DNA of 64,000 nt from positions 1 through 64,000 of the forward strand of contig CAZJDV010000002.1 in the NCBI GenBank assembly GCA_964544865.1. Direction: 5' to 3'. The position numbers and the translations under genes are program-made. Numbering within the stretch: position 1 is the first letter of the stretch; each line of letters opens with the position of its first letter. The notes under the pieces were generated by a model. It was not told the origin of the DNA. It did no database searches and saw nothing but the letters and a program-made list of their open reading frames with translations. The stretch is from CAZJDV01 sp964544865 (lineage in GTDB: Bacteria; Chloroflexota; Dehalococcoidia; Lucifugimonadales; CAJWER01). This document shows positions 51,036-59,522 of this stretch, one piece after another.

Positions 51036-51934
51036 AGAAGATCCTGATCGACACGGACCCCGGCGCCGACGACGCCCTGGCCATGATGATGGCCCTGAAT
51101 GCGCCGGACCTGGATGTCCTCGGATTCACCACGGTAGGCGGCAACGCCCGGCTGGCCGACACCACGCGAAACGCCCTACGCCTCCTGGAGTACCTGGGCC
51201 GGACCGACGTGCCGGTGTTCAGAGGCTCGGCCCGGCCGCTTCGAGGCAATTTCCAGTACGCCTACGACGTCCATGGCGCGGCCGGCCTGGGCGTACGGCT
51301 TCCCTCTCCCGTGACCGCTCCCCATACCAAGAGAGCGCCGCAGGTCATCGCGGAAATGGCCTCGGTCCATCGCGGCGAGCTGGCAGTGATCGCTCTCGGC
51401 CCTCTCACAAACATCGCCAGGGCCCTGGCCCTGGAGCCCCGGCTGGCGGCGTGGATAAAGCAGATCGTCGTCATGGGTGGCGCGGCAGGGGTGCCGGGCA
51501 ACGTTACGCCCCACGCAGAGTTCAACATCTACAACGACCCCTTGGCGGCCGACGCGGTCCTGTCCTCTGGCATCCCGGCCACTCTCATAGGGCTGGACGT
51601 AACAGGTCAGACCTACCTCACCGCCGCCGCCAGCCCGTGGATACGGGGCGATTCGCCGACGGCCCGGCTGTCCAGGCGCATCCTCGTCGGCTCGTTCGGA
51701 CCAGGACCGAAGCTCGGTCGGTTTTATCTCCACGACCCTCTCGCCGTCGCAGCCGCCATCCTGCCTGGCCTTTTTACTTACGAACAGGCGGCGGTGGCCG
51801 TCGAGACCGCAGACCCAGCCCAGGCCGGCAGGACCGTCGCAAGCTACGGTAGCGGGCCCGTCGCTGTGGCGGTCGGCGTCGACGTGGCGCGGGCAAAGGC
51901 CATGACTGTGGGGTTGCTGGGCGCTTCTATCTAG
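51032..51934 (+). CDS. inosine-uridine nucleoside hydrolase family protein
   Basis: Protein of 300 aa from TTG 51032 (TTGA overlap with the SDR stop). The calcium-site motif is IDTDPGADDALAMMMAL (5-21), the middle has VIALGPLTNIARALALEP and MGGAAGVPGNVTPHAEFNIY followed by NDPLAADAV, and a late FYLHDPLAVAAAI carries the final Asp. These enzymes release bases from ribonucleosides for salvage. The assignment to a base type (purine or pyrimidine) is not possible. Confidence 0.9.
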   Translation: MKKILIDTDPGADDALAMMMALNAPDLDVLGFTTVGGNARLADTTRNALRLLEYLGRTDVPVFRGSARPLRGNFQYAYDVHGAAGLGVRLPSPVTAPHTKRAPQVIAEMASVHRGELAVIALGPLTNIARALALEPRLAAWIKQIVVMGGAAGVPGNVTPHAEFNIYNDPLAADAVLSSGIPATLIGLDVTGQTYLTAAASPWIRGDSPTARLSRRILVGSFGPGPKLGRFYLHDPLAVAAAILPGLFTYEQAAVAVETADPAQAGRTVASYGSGPVAVAVGVDVARAKAMTVGLLGASI

Positions 51935-51996
51935 AGGTCGGCCGTGGGCGCGGAACAGGCCACAAATGCATTTTATGCAACCATGCAACAAAATCG

Positions 51997-52025
51997 TTGA
52001 CGCGACCGCAACTGCCCGCTACAAT
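51997..52025 (+). promoter_or_regulatory. promoter of the suf operon
   Basis: TTGACG and TACAAT are 17 bp apart. The predicted start is near 52032, 45 bases before TTG 52077. An Rrf2-type regulator encoded in the operon could act here, but no clear palindromic site was seen. Confidence 0.6.
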
Positions 52026-52076
52026 AGTTCTTGACCACATTGCTCAACAAATGGCCGCTCACCCGGAGTTTGCATA

Positions 52077-53534
52077 TTGTCCACACCCAAAGTCATATCG
52101 CGGACGACCTCCGATCTGGATACCGACTACAAGTACGGATTCTACATAGACATCGAGTCCGACGACATCCCCAAGGGCCTGAGCGAAGACGTCGTCCGCA
52201 TGATCTCCGCGAAGAAGAACGAGCCGGAGTTCCTGCTCGAGTGGCGGCTCAAGGCGTTCCGCCACTGGCTGAAGCAGGAGCAAAAGGAGCCGAGCTGGGC
52301 CAAGGTCGAGTTTCCAAAGATCGACTACCAGGACATCCGCTACTACTCGTCGCCCGTCACCGGCGAGCGGCCCGAGAGCCTCGACGACGTGGACCCGGAG
52401 CTGATAGAGGCGTTCGGCAAGCTGGGCATTCCGCTCGAGGAGCAAAAGAGAATGACCGGCGTGGCCGTGGACGCCATTTTCGACAGCTCCTCGGTCGCCA
52501 CGACGTACAAGAAGGCGCTGGAAAAGGCCGGAGTGATTTTCTGCTCGGTGAGCGAGGCCGTCGAGACTCACCCGGAGCTGGTCGAGAAGTACCTTGGCTC
52601 CGTGGTGCCGTACACCGACAATTTTTTCGCGACTCTGAACTCGGCCGTATTTAGTGACGGCTCGTTCGTATACGTTCCTCCGGGCGTCCGCTGTCCGATG
52701 GAGTTGTTGACGTACTTCCGGATCAACGCCGTGGACACCGGCCAGTTCGAGCGCACGCTGATCATCGCCGACAGAGGCTCATACGTGAGCTACCTCGAAG
52801 GGTGCACCGCCCCCATGAGGAAGTCTCACCAACTGCACGCTGCCGTGGTCGAGTTGGTGGCGCTGGACGACGCCGAGATAAAGTACTCCACACTCCAGAA
52901 CTGGTACCCCGGCGACAAGGACGGCAATGGCGGCGTCTACAACTTCGTCACCAAGCGCGGCCGTACCCTCGGCAGGAACTCCAAGATCTCGTGGACCCAG
53001 GTGGAGACGGGCTCGGCCATCACCTGGAAATACCCCAGCGTCATCCTTCAGGGCGACAACTCCACCGGCGAGTTCTACTCCGTGGCGCTGGTGAACAATC
53101 ACCAGCAGGCCGACACGGGGACCAAGATGATCCACATCGGCAAGAACACCAAGAGCACGATCGTGGCGAAAGGCATCTCGGCGGGGCAGGGCCAGAGCAC
53201 CTACCGTGGACTGGTCCAGATCATGCCGTCGGCGGAGAACGCCACGAATTTTACCCAGTGCGACTCGCTGCTCGTCGGTGACAAGTGCGGCGCCCACACC
53301 GTTCCATACATCGAGGTGCGGAATCCAAGCGCCCGGATGGAGCACGAGGCGTCCACGTCCAAGGTCAGCGACGACCAGGTATTTTACTGCACGCAGCGGG
53401 GCATAGCCGAGGAAGAGGCCCACTACATGATCATCAACGGGTTCTGCCGAGGCATATTCCAGGAGTTGCCGTTCGAGTTCGCCATGGAGGCACAGCAGCT
53501 TCTGAGGGTTAGTCTGGAAGGGGCCGTTGGGTAG
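52077..53534 (+). CDS. sufB: Fe-S cluster assembly protein SufB
   Basis: Scaffold protein of 485 aa from TTG 52077, with GGAG upstream. Signatures are DYKYGFYIDIESDDIPKGL near the start, VYVPPGVRCPMELLTYFRIN, VSYLEGCTAPMRKSHQLHAA and NGFCRGIFQELPFEF near the end. SufB forms the cluster with SufC and SufD. It begins the operon sufB, sufC, sufD, sufU, rrf2, Rieske, sufS, sufU2. Confidence 0.95.
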   Translation: MSTPKVISRTTSDLDTDYKYGFYIDIESDDIPKGLSEDVVRMISAKKNEPEFLLEWRLKAFRHWLKQEQKEPSWAKVEFPKIDYQDIRYYSSPVTGERPESLDDVDPELIEAFGKLGIPLEEQKRMTGVAVDAIFDSSSVATTYKKALEKAGVIFCSVSEAVETHPELVEKYLGSVVPYTDNFFATLNSAVFSDGSFVYVPPGVRCPMELLTYFRINAVDTGQFERTLIIADRGSYVSYLEGCTAPMRKSHQLHAAVVELVALDDAEIKYSTLQNWYPGDKDGNGGVYNFVTKRGRTLGRNSKISWTQVETGSAITWKYPSVILQGDNSTGEFYSVALVNNHQQADTGTKMIHIGKNTKSTIVAKGISAGQGQSTYRGLVQIMPSAENATNFTQCDSLLVGDKCGAHTVPYIEVRNPSARMEHEASTSKVSDDQVFYCTQRGIAEEEAHYMIINGFCRGIFQELPFEFAMEAQQLLRVSLEGAVG

Positions 53535-53577
53535 GGCTGGCAGCGAACGCATTTACCATAGGAGTATCGACCAAGCA

Positions 53578-54342
53578 ATGCTAGAGATTCGAAACCTTAG
53601 TGTTTCAGTAGCCGGCACGGAGATCTTGCGGGGTCTGGACCTCTCCGTGAAGGCGGGCGAGGTGCACGCCATAATGGGCCCCAACGGGAGTGGCAAGAGC
53701 ACTCTGGCCAACACCATCGTGGGGCGGCCCGAGTTCAAGGTCACAGAAGGAGACATCCTTTTCGAGGGCGAGAGTCTTCTGGACAAGATGCCCGACCGGC
53801 GAGCGGTGCTAGGCATTTTCCTGGCTTTCCAATACCCGGTCGAGCTACCCGGGGTCAGGAACAGACAATTCCTCAAGGCGGCGCTGGACGCCGCGCGCAC
53901 CTACCGGGGCGAAGAAGAGCTGAACATAAGGCAGTTCGACACCATCTACAAGGCGGCGGTGGAGAAGGTCGGCATCGACGCCGAGCTGATCAAGCGGTCT
54001 GTGAACGAAGGCTTCTCTGGTGGCGAAAAGAAGCGCAGCGAGATGCTTCAACTCGCCGTCCTGGACCCCAAACTGGCGATCTTGGACGAGACGGACTCCG
54101 GGCTGGACATCGACGCGCTGCGGCGAGTCGCCGACGGCGTCAACCAGCGGCGGCGGCCCGACAACGCCACCATCCTCGTTACTCACTATCAACGCATCCT
54201 GAGCTACGTCGTCCCGGACTATGTCCATGTACTCCTCGACGGCCGCATAGTGCGGTCTGGTGGACGGGAGCTCGCCGCGGAGCTGGAGGCGAAGGGCTAC
54301 GAGTGGGTGAAGGAGTCCGCCGGCCAAGAGGCGGCGGTCTGA
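53578..54342 (+). CDS. sufC: Fe-S cluster assembly ATPase SufC
   Basis: ABC-type ATPase of 254 aa from ATG 53578. Walker A is GPNGSGKSTLANTIVG, the signature sequence is NEGFSGGEKKRSEMLQL, and Walker B is PKLAILDETDSGLDIDAL, typical of SufC. It drives the SufBCD scaffold. A longer upstream frame (from 53527) is less likely, since MLEIRNLSV matches family starts and AGGAG precedes it. Confidence 0.95.
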   Translation: MLEIRNLSVSVAGTEILRGLDLSVKAGEVHAIMGPNGSGKSTLANTIVGRPEFKVTEGDILFEGESLLDKMPDRRAVLGIFLAFQYPVELPGVRNRQFLKAALDAARTYRGEEELNIRQFDTIYKAAVEKVGIDAELIKRSVNEGFSGGEKKRSEMLQLAVLDPKLAILDETDSGLDIDALRRVADGVNQRRRPDNATILVTHYQRILSYVVPDYVHVLLDGRIVRSGGRELAAELEAKGYEWVKESAGQEAAV

Positions 54343-54346
54343 CGCG

Positions 54347-55699
54347 ATGAGACAGCCAGCCGCCAGCTACGACCGGTATGAGCGAGACCAAGCGACGTTT
54401 GAGCGGCGCCTCTCGCCAAACGAGCCCGCGTGGCTCCGTGACCTGCGCAGGCGCGGCCTCGAAGCGTTCAGCGCATTGGGGTTTCCCACGGGCACGCGCG
54501 GCAACGAGAGGTGGAAATACACTAACGTCGGCCCGCTCGCCAGGACCACATTCGGGTACGCCTCTGCCCTCAATAGCAGCGGCGTGAACGAGTCGATCAT
54601 TCGAGACATCGCACCCTGGCACGAGGACTGGTCCCGGCTGGTCTTCATCGACGGCGCATTCTCCCCTGCCCTGTCCTCGCATCAGACCGGCGGCAAGAGT
54701 ATACACGTCGCCAACCTGCCCGATGCCGCGTCTCGCAACGGCGTCGCTCCGGAAGAGCATCTGGGTCAGTATGCGGACGTGGGGGAAGACGGCTTTACGG
54801 CCCTCAACACCGCGTTCATGCAGGATGGCGCGTTCGTCAATGTGCCGGACGAAACCTCGTCGGGCGCTCCGCTCCATCTGCTGTTCGTGTCCACGGGCCG
54901 AGACGCCCCGACCGTCTCCCATCCAAGGTCCCTGATCGTCGTAGGCCGCAATAGTAGATTGACCATTCTGGAGAGCTACGTCGGCCTGCCGGGCGCGAGC
55001 TATTTCACCAATGCCGTGGCCGAGATCGTGGGCAAGGAAGGCTCCGAGATCGAGCACCTCCGCTACATGATGGAGAGCCCGTCGGCCTTCCACATCGGCG
55101 CCACCCGGGTCACCCTGGAGCGCGACAGCAGCTACGTCTCCACCAGCATGGCGAAGGGAGCCCGGATCGCGAGGAACGATCTGCGCGTCCTACTCGACGC
55201 GCCGGGCAGCTCGTGCGACCTCAAGGGGCTCTACTTTACGTCAGGGTCCCAGCACATCGACAACCATATCGACATCGACCACGCCAAGCCCAACTCGTCG
55301 AGCAACCAGCTATTCAAAGGCATCCTGGCCGGCAGGTCGCGAGCGGTCTTCAGCGGCAGGGTACTGGTGCGCAAGGACGCGCAGAAGACCTTCGCGCGGC
55401 AGTCCGACAAGAACCTGCTGCTGTCCCAGCGCGCGCGGATCAACACCAAGCCCAGCCTGGAGATCTTCGCGGACGACGTCCAGTGCTTCCACGGGGCGAC
55501 GGCCGGCGCAGTCGCGGAGGAGGCGCTGTTCTACATGAGGAGCCGGGGGCTAGACGAAGATACCGCCCGAAGGCTCCTGATCGCCGGGTTCGCCGGCGAG
55601 ATCATCGACTCCATCCGGCTTGGTCCGCTGAGAGAGCACATGGAGCGCATGTTCTCAGGGGACGCATTCGAGATCGGCGCCCTAGCCGCCGCATCGTAG
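54347..55699 (+). CDS. sufD: Fe-S cluster assembly protein SufD
   Basis: Protein of 450 aa, 4 bp after sufC. The N-terminal helix region (PAWLRDLRRRGLEAFSALG) and GNERWKYTNVGPLA are typical. The beta-helix core leads to DNHIDIDHAKPNSSSNQLFK and HGATAGAVAEEALFYMRSRG, with the final RLGPLREHMERMF. It is a paralogue of SufB and supports iron entry into the scaffold. Confidence 0.93.
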   Translation: MRQPAASYDRYERDQATFERRLSPNEPAWLRDLRRRGLEAFSALGFPTGTRGNERWKYTNVGPLARTTFGYASALNSSGVNESIIRDIAPWHEDWSRLVFIDGAFSPALSSHQTGGKSIHVANLPDAASRNGVAPEEHLGQYADVGEDGFTALNTAFMQDGAFVNVPDETSSGAPLHLLFVSTGRDAPTVSHPRSLIVVGRNSRLTILESYVGLPGASYFTNAVAEIVGKEGSEIEHLRYMMESPSAFHIGATRVTLERDSSYVSTSMAKGARIARNDLRVLLDAPGSSCDLKGLYFTSGSQHIDNHIDIDHAKPNSSSNQLFKGILAGRSRAVFSGRVLVRKDAQKTFARQSDKNLLLSQRARINTKPSLEIFADDVQCFHGATAGAVAEEALFYMRSRGLDEDTARRLLIAGFAGEIIDSIRLGPLREHMERMFSGDAFEIGALAAAS

Positions 55700-55814
55700 A
55701 TAATGCAGTTGACGCGTGAGACCGAGGGACGCAGACGCCCGGTGCCGTGAGCGCACTTGTTGAACTTGACCGAGGCTGGGTCTTGCAGACTATCCGCGGC
55801 CGCTGAGGAGGACC

Positions 55815-56273
55815 ATGTCGGAGCTCGAAGAACTGTACCAAGAAGTGATAATGGAGCACAACCGGAGGCCCCGCAACTTCCAAGAGCTCAAGGACAGCAA
55901 CCGGTCCGCGGAGGGGTTCAACCCCTTCTGCGGCGACGCCATCACCCTGTACCTGAAACTGGAGGGCGAGAGGATCACCGACATGGGCTTCCAGGGATCG
56001 GGATGCGCCATATCGAGGGCGTCCGCGTCGCTGATGACCGAGACCGTCAAGGGAAAAAGCACCGAGGAGATCCAGCGTATCTTCAACGCCTTTCACAACA
56101 TGCTTACGCGGGGCGACAAGGTAGAGATGGAATCGGAGGACGACGTGCTCGGTGACCTGGAGGCGCTGGCCGGAGTGTCGGAGTTCCCGACCCGTGTGAA
56201 GTGCGCCACGCTCTCCTGGCACGCGCTGCAGGCAGCGCTGAAAGGGCAAGAGGAGACGGTCAAGACGGAGTGA
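55815..56273 (+). CDS. sufU: SufU-type Fe-S assembly protein, first copy
   Basis: SufU/IscU-like protein of 152 aa from ATG 55815, behind GAGGA. The three Cys are in FNPFCGDAITLYL, FQGSGCAISRASASL and RVKCATLSWHALQAAL, and the conserved Asp sits after the first Cys (CGD). In Bacillus SufU is a zinc-dependent sulfur acceptor for SufS. Another copy is found at 58386; this one is longer at the C-terminus. Confidence 0.9.
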   Translation: MSELEELYQEVIMEHNRRPRNFQELKDSNRSAEGFNPFCGDAITLYLKLEGERITDMGFQGSGCAISRASASLMTETVKGKSTEEIQRIFNAFHNMLTRGDKVEMESEDDVLGDLEALAGVSEFPTRVKCATLSWHALQAALKGQEETVKTE

Positions 56274-56300
56274 GTCGCATAACCCCTGGGAGGAGCGCTC

Positions 56301-56768
56301 ATGCACATTCCAATGCAGGTTGATTACGGGGTCCGGGCACTGGTAGACCTGGCGGTCCACGATGGAGAGGGGCCGGTTCGGGCCTCGGACATCGCCGAGC
56401 GCCAGCACATCCCAGAGCCGTACCTGGCGCGCGTGCTGCACGCCCTGCGCAGGCAGGGCCTCACGCACAGTCAGCGCGGCCCTCTCGGGGGGCACTCCCT
56501 GACCGTCGATCCCTCGCGGATCAGCATGGGAATGGTAATGCGCCACCTCGGCGGTCCCAAGACACTGGTGAGCTGCCTGGACGACCAGGGCCGGTGCGTA
56601 CAGTCGGCCGATTGCGGACAGCGCAGCGTCTGGCTGGAGGTCGAAGAGGCCATCCAGAATGTGCTCGATTCGACCAGCATAGCCGACCTCGTCGAACGCG
56701 CCCGAGATGAGGGCGATGGCAGCGAGGCGCGTCCGGGTGGCCGGAAGCTGGCTGCGCTAGCAAACTGA
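56301..56768 (+). CDS. Rrf2 family transcriptional regulator
   Basis: Regulator of 155 aa. The winged-helix part covers about 1-70 (QVDYGVRALVDLAVHDGEGP, then HIPEPYLARVLHALRRQGLT). Three Cys in CLDDQGRCVQSADC match the IscR/RsrR-type cluster ligands. It probably senses Fe-S status through a bound cluster and controls the suf operon in which it lies, analogous to SufR or IscR. The start is ATG 56301, with GGAGGAG upstream. Confidence 0.88.
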   Translation: MHIPMQVDYGVRALVDLAVHDGEGPVRASDIAERQHIPEPYLARVLHALRRQGLTHSQRGPLGGHSLTVDPSRISMGMVMRHLGGPKTLVSCLDDQGRCVQSADCGQRSVWLEVEEAIQNVLDSTSIADLVERARDEGDGSEARPGGRKLAALAN

Positions 56769-56784
56769 AAGCGCGAGGTGGGTA

Positions 56785-57129
56785 TTGGGATTCGTCACCG
56801 TAGGCACGATCGACGATGTCCCGCCAGGGACCGTCAAGGTATATGAGATCGGGAACCGGGAGATAGCGGTCTGCAACACGAGCGGTAAGATTTACGCAAT
56901 CGACAATGTGTGCATCCATGACGAAGGCTCGCTGGACCAGGGGGTGCTGATCGGCTGCGAGGTGGAGTGTCCGCGTCACGGCGCCAGGTTCGACGTGAGG
57001 AACGGCGAGGTGTCGGTGGGGCCGGCCTATCTGCCGGTAGACACATTCACCGTCCGTGTCGAAGGAGACGAGATACAGGTCGACGTAAAGCCCAGCCCTC
57101 GCAGACAGGGAATCGAAGGTCAGTACTAA
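56785..57129 (+). CDS. Rieske-type ferredoxin
   Basis: Protein of 114 aa from TTG 56785, with GAGGTGGG just before it. The Rieske cluster residues are visible: C-x-H in VCIHDEGSLDQG, and C-x2-H in VECPRHGARFDVRNG. It belongs to the short soluble (NirD/ferredoxin-like) group and probably serves as an electron donor. Placement between the regulator and sufS suggests a role in cluster biogenesis or in handling reducing equivalents for it. Confidence 0.9.
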   Translation: MGFVTVGTIDDVPPGTVKVYEIGNREIAVCNTSGKIYAIDNVCIHDEGSLDQGVLIGCEVECPRHGARFDVRNGEVSVGPAYLPVDTFTVRVEGDEIQVDVKPSPRRQGIEGQY

Positions 57130-57139
57130 GGACGGCACT

Positions 57140-58399
57140 ATGGTCGCATCAAGAAAACAGCAGGCTCTGAATGTCGCCAGGATCCGGGAAGACTTCCCTG
57201 TCCTGTCCAGAGAGGTATACGGCAAGCCTCTGGTGTATCTGGACAACGCCGCCACCTCTCAGAAGCCGCGCAGCGTGATTCAGGCGCTGGTCGATTACTA
57301 CGAGGGGTACAACTCCAACGTCCACAGGGGAGTCCATGCGCTTTCCATGGAGGCCACTGACCGGTACGAGGAAGCCCGACAGAAGGTGGCCCGATTTATC
57401 AACGCCGGCTCGCCCGAAGAGATCATCTGGACCCGGAACACCACCGAGGCGATCAACCTGGTGTCCCACTCCTGGGCAAAGGACAATATCAAGTCCGGTG
57501 ACGAGATCGTCCTCACGGTGATGGAGCACCACAGCAACCTGGTCCCCTGGCAGAGGGTGGCGATGGACCAAGGCGCCAAACTGAGGTTCCTGCCCATGGG
57601 CGAGGACGGCAAGCTGGACCTGGGGGACGTCGACTCAATCATCACCGAGCGCACGAGGCTCGTCTCCATCGTTCACGCGTCGAACTCCCTGGGCACGATC
57701 AATCCCGCCAAGGAGCTCGCGTCGAAGGCCCGCGCGGTGGGGGCCGCGGTATTTCTCGATGGGGCTCAGAGCGTCCCTCACATGCCGGTGGACGTCCAGG
57801 ACCTGGACTGCGATTTCATGGCTTTCTCCGGACACAAGATGCTTGGGCCGACGGGAATCGGGGCGCTCTATGTCCGGCGCGAGGTGCTGGAGGAGATGGA
57901 ACCGTTCCTGACCGGCGGGGAGATGGTGCTGGAGGTGACGCTGGACAGGGCAAGTTGGAACGAGTTGCCCATGCGGTTCGAGGCGGGCACCCCGAACATC
58001 GCGGACGCCATCGGCCTGGGCGCCGCCGTCGACTATCTCGATTCCATCGGAATGGAGAACGTGCGCCGGCACGAGATGCAGATCACCGAGTACGCCCTGT
58101 CCTGTTTTAGTGAGATCGAGGAGATAGGCGTATTCGGAACCACGGACCTCCAGAGCAGGGGCGGCGTGATCTCGTTCCACTCCTCCGACGTGCACCCTCA
58201 CGACCTGGGCACGTTCCTGGACCGGCAAGGCGTCGCCGTCCGCACGGGGCACCACTGCACGATGCCGATGATGCGCATTTTGGGCGTGCCGGCGACCGCC
58301 CGGGCAAGCCTCTACCTGTACAACACCGAGGGTGAGATCGACGTACTTGTTGACTCGGTCAAAGGGGCCCTGAGATACTTTGGGCATGGAGCTCAGTGA
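57140..58399 (+). CDS. sufS: cysteine desulfurase SufS
   Basis: PLP-dependent desulfurase of 419 aa. The PLP Lys is in FMAFSGHKMLGPTGIGALYV, the active-site Cys in VAVRTGHHCTMPMMR, and the N-terminal signature YLDNAATSQKPRSVIQALVD is intact. It mobilises sulfur from cysteine for the Suf scaffold through SufU. It starts 10 bp after the Rieske gene and overlaps the second sufU. Confidence 0.95.
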   Translation: MVASRKQQALNVARIREDFPVLSREVYGKPLVYLDNAATSQKPRSVIQALVDYYEGYNSNVHRGVHALSMEATDRYEEARQKVARFINAGSPEEIIWTRNTTEAINLVSHSWAKDNIKSGDEIVLTVMEHHSNLVPWQRVAMDQGAKLRFLPMGEDGKLDLGDVDSIITERTRLVSIVHASNSLGTINPAKELASKARAVGAAVFLDGAQSVPHMPVDVQDLDCDFMAFSGHKMLGPTGIGALYVRREVLEEMEPFLTGGEMVLEVTLDRASWNELPMRFEAGTPNIADAIGLGAAVDYLDSIGMENVRRHEMQITEYALSCFSEIEEIGVFGTTDLQSRGGVISFHSSDVHPHDLGTFLDRQGVAVRTGHHCTMPMMRILGVPATARASLYLYNTEGEIDVLVDSVKGALRYFGHGAQ

Positions 58400-58850
58400 C
58401 CTCGACGATCTCTACCGCGACGCCATCCTCGACCACTGCCGGCATCCGCGCAATAGCGCGACGCTTGGAGACCCTGACGCAACGGCGCGGGCCGTCAACC
58501 CTTTCTGCGGCGACGAAGTGGACGTCCAACTCGTCTTTGAGAACGGCTTTCTCGCAGACATAGGCATTCAGTCTTCCGGGTGCTCCATCAACCAGGCGGC
58601 TTCGTCCATGCTATCGGAGGCCCTCGGCGGCAAGACCCTCGACGGTGCGAAGTCTCTGGCGGTGCTTTTCAGGCGCATGATGGGCGGTGACGTACTCACG
58701 GAGGAAGAATTCGGTTCTCTGGGAGACCTCCGCGCCCTAGCCGGCGTTCTGCAATTCCCCGTGCGGATAAAGTGCGCGCTCCTATCCTGGTCCGCCCTCG
58801 AAGAGGCCGTCGAGATGATTCGGACCCGGCAGGTCAGTCCAGAAGCGTAG
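58386..58850 (+). CDS. sufU: SufU-type Fe-S assembly protein, second copy
   Basis: A second SufU homologue of 154 aa from ATG 58386, overlapping the end of sufS. Its Cys residues are in VNPFCGDEVDVQL, IQSSGCSINQAASSM and IKCALLSWSALEEAV, so all ligands are kept. It resembles the first copy only moderately and has a shorter C-terminus. SufS-SufU gene pairs are common, so this copy may be the direct sulfur acceptor, while the earlier copy may have another role. Confidence 0.88.
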   Translation: MELSDLDDLYRDAILDHCRHPRNSATLGDPDATARAVNPFCGDEVDVQLVFENGFLADIGIQSSGCSINQAASSMLSEALGGKTLDGAKSLAVLFRRMMGGDVLTEEEFGSLGDLRALAGVLQFPVRIKCALLSWSALEEAVEMIRTRQVSPEA

Positions 58851-58880
58851 GCATGTGGCGAAAGGGCCAGTACCTCGAGC

Positions 58881-58898
58881 TCGCCCCGTCCCGGGCGA
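58881..58898. terminator. small GC hairpin between convergent genes
   Basis: A 6-bp stem (TCGCCC / GGGCGA) with a 6-base loop lies in the 66-bp space between the convergent ends of sufU2 and the histidine phosphatase. It has no T tract. Confidence 0.3.
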
Positions 58899-58916
58899 TG
58901 CAGGGACTGGATGGCG

Positions 58917-59522
58917 TCATTCGATGCCGCCGACCTTTTCCAGCAGCCCCATCCCGGGCACGGACAGCACCACGTAGGACGGCAAGCCGAGCTCGCTCCA
59001 GAACTGGAACGGCGGCACGTCGTTGGCGCCGGACACGAACAGCGTGATGACCGTCCCGTGGGCGACCACGACCACGTCGCCGTCCCGGTATCGGTCGAGG
59101 ACGACCTCCACAGCGGATGCGAATCTCTGCCCGGCCTCCACCGCGGTCTCGTCGCCCATTACAAGCTCCGCGGGTCTGGCGAACATGGAGCGGATCGCTT
59201 CGGCGAACTCCAGGGCGCCGAGAAACCCGACTCCGCTTCGCTCGTGCTCGTGCAGCCCTTCGTGGACCACGACCGGCACCCCCACGCTCCCGGCGATGAC
59301 ATCGGCGGTCTCGCGGGCTTTGGGCTCCCGGCTGGACACGATAACGCCTGGACGAAGAGGGCGTATCCGCTCTGCGAGCAGGCCGGCACGACGCCTGCCC
59401 TCCTCCGACAGGAGCCACCGGTCAGGGGGAAGCGCGGGAACGACCTGCGGCAGCGAATGCTTGACGAGAATCAGCTTTCTAATCGGAGACCGCCGGCCGC
59501 CGTTGGGAGGCCCATGCGTCAC
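58917..59522 (-). CDS. histidine phosphatase family protein
   Basis: Protein of 201 aa from GTG 59522, which overlaps the stop of the upstream gene (GTGA). The phosphatase fold is recognised in LILVKHSLPQVVP (nucleophile His), VIVSSREPKARETADVIAG and the late VVVAHGTVITLFVSGANDVP. The usual Arg-His-Gly core is Lys-His-Ser here; the His is kept but the neighbouring Arg that helps bind phosphate is Lys. It may act on a phosphorylated metabolite, and the substrate is unknown. Confidence 0.8.
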   Translation of the reverse strand: MTHGPPNGGRRSPIRKLILVKHSLPQVVPALPPDRWLLSEEGRRRAGLLAERIRPLRPGVIVSSREPKARETADVIAGSVGVPVVVHEGLHEHERSGVGFLGALEFAEAIRSMFARPAELVMGDETAVEAGQRFASAVEVVLDRYRDGDVVVVAHGTVITLFVSGANDVPPFQFWSELGLPSYVVLSVPGMGLLEKVGGIE

